The position numbers and the translations under genes are program-made. This document shows, in pieces, positions 21,825 to 21,890 of a stretch of DNA of 21,890 nt. How positions within the stretch are numbered: position 1 is the stretch's first letter; the number at the start of each line of letters is the position of its first letter. The notes beneath the pieces were generated by a model that worked only from the letters and a program-made list of their open reading frames with translations, ran no database searches and had not been told where the DNA came from. The stretch comes from JBGSMF01 sp964651475 (GTDB taxonomy: Bacteria; Chloroflexota; Anaerolineae; Fen-1058). The stretch covers positions 1 to 21,890 of the forward strand of contig CAZYXV010000052.1 in assembly GCA_964651475.1 (NCBI GenBank), in the 5' to 3' direction.

Positions 21825-21890
21825 GGCCCTTATAACTTAGAGCGTGTTTTGAAAGTAATAATGCACTTTTACAAGTAAACAGCAGGGTTT

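Noticed and set aside
21833..21890. Possible insertion-sequence end (GAGCGTGTTTTGAAAG-like)
   Set aside because: The string vaguely resembles transposon termini, but no transposase, partner repeat or target duplication is inside the window.
1..21890. tRNA, rRNA, CRISPR array, toxin-antitoxin, phage or defence genes
   Set aside because: No cloverleaf with conserved TTCGA-type arm, no regularly spaced repeat array and no matching protein motifs were found on either strand.

Overview
The window is a continuous piece of bacterial chromosome of moderate-to-high GC, densely coded on both strands. It looks like housekeeping and accessory genes rather than phage or plasmid. The most likely source is a member of the Chloroflexota, perhaps an Anaerolineae-like lineage. 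This is an inference from a compact 200-residue EF-Ts, the order rpsB-tsf-pyrH-frr-uppS-cdsA followed by rho, tandem LysM/M23 peptidases, paired DUF990-type ABC-2 permeases, and many dispersed palindromes between genes. No 16S or other decisive marker is present, so the phylum is a hypothesis.

Layout. Positions 89-523 (+) encode a small lipoprotein. Positions 641-7272 are all on the minus strand: a UvrA2-type ABC ATPase, an M28 zinc aminopeptidase, and a three-gene ABC-2 transporter (ATPase, permease, permease). These blocks are separated by palindromic or repeated DNA: a branched palindrome at 555-636, another at 3202-3256, two perfect hairpins at 4492-4542, and a 29-bp element present at both ends of the transporter operon. 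Positions 7440-8585 (+) encode a receiver-histidine-kinase hybrid that has lost its phosphoacceptor histidine. Convergent to it is a minus-strand run from 12749 to 8601: PHP phosphatase, YprB-like exonuclease, NfeD membrane protease, and a winged-helix regulator whose receiver domain is degenerate. Within this run the PHP/YprB and NfeD/regulator pairs overlap, but NfeD has its own promoter.

From 12986 to the end everything is on the plus strand. The translation and envelope cluster is rpsB, tsf, an intrinsic terminator, pyrH, frr, uppS and cdsA. It is followed by rho behind a very strong promoter and a leader of about 330 nt containing a G-poor, C-containing stretch, then by two tandem LysM-M23 cell-wall peptidases that end in a strong terminator.

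How the genes fit together. rpsB, tsf and frr serve translation, and pyrH makes UDP. uppS makes the undecaprenyl carrier for the cell wall, and cdsA makes CDP-diacylglycerol for phospholipids. The two M23 peptidases would remodel peptidoglycan. The most interesting items are the pair of degenerate two-component proteins facing each other at 7440-9290, the rho leader (a candidate Rho autoregulatory attenuator), and the structured palindromes bordering the minus-strand cassettes. I found no clear novel defence or mobile system. No rRNA, tRNA, CRISPR array or complete insertion sequence was seen.
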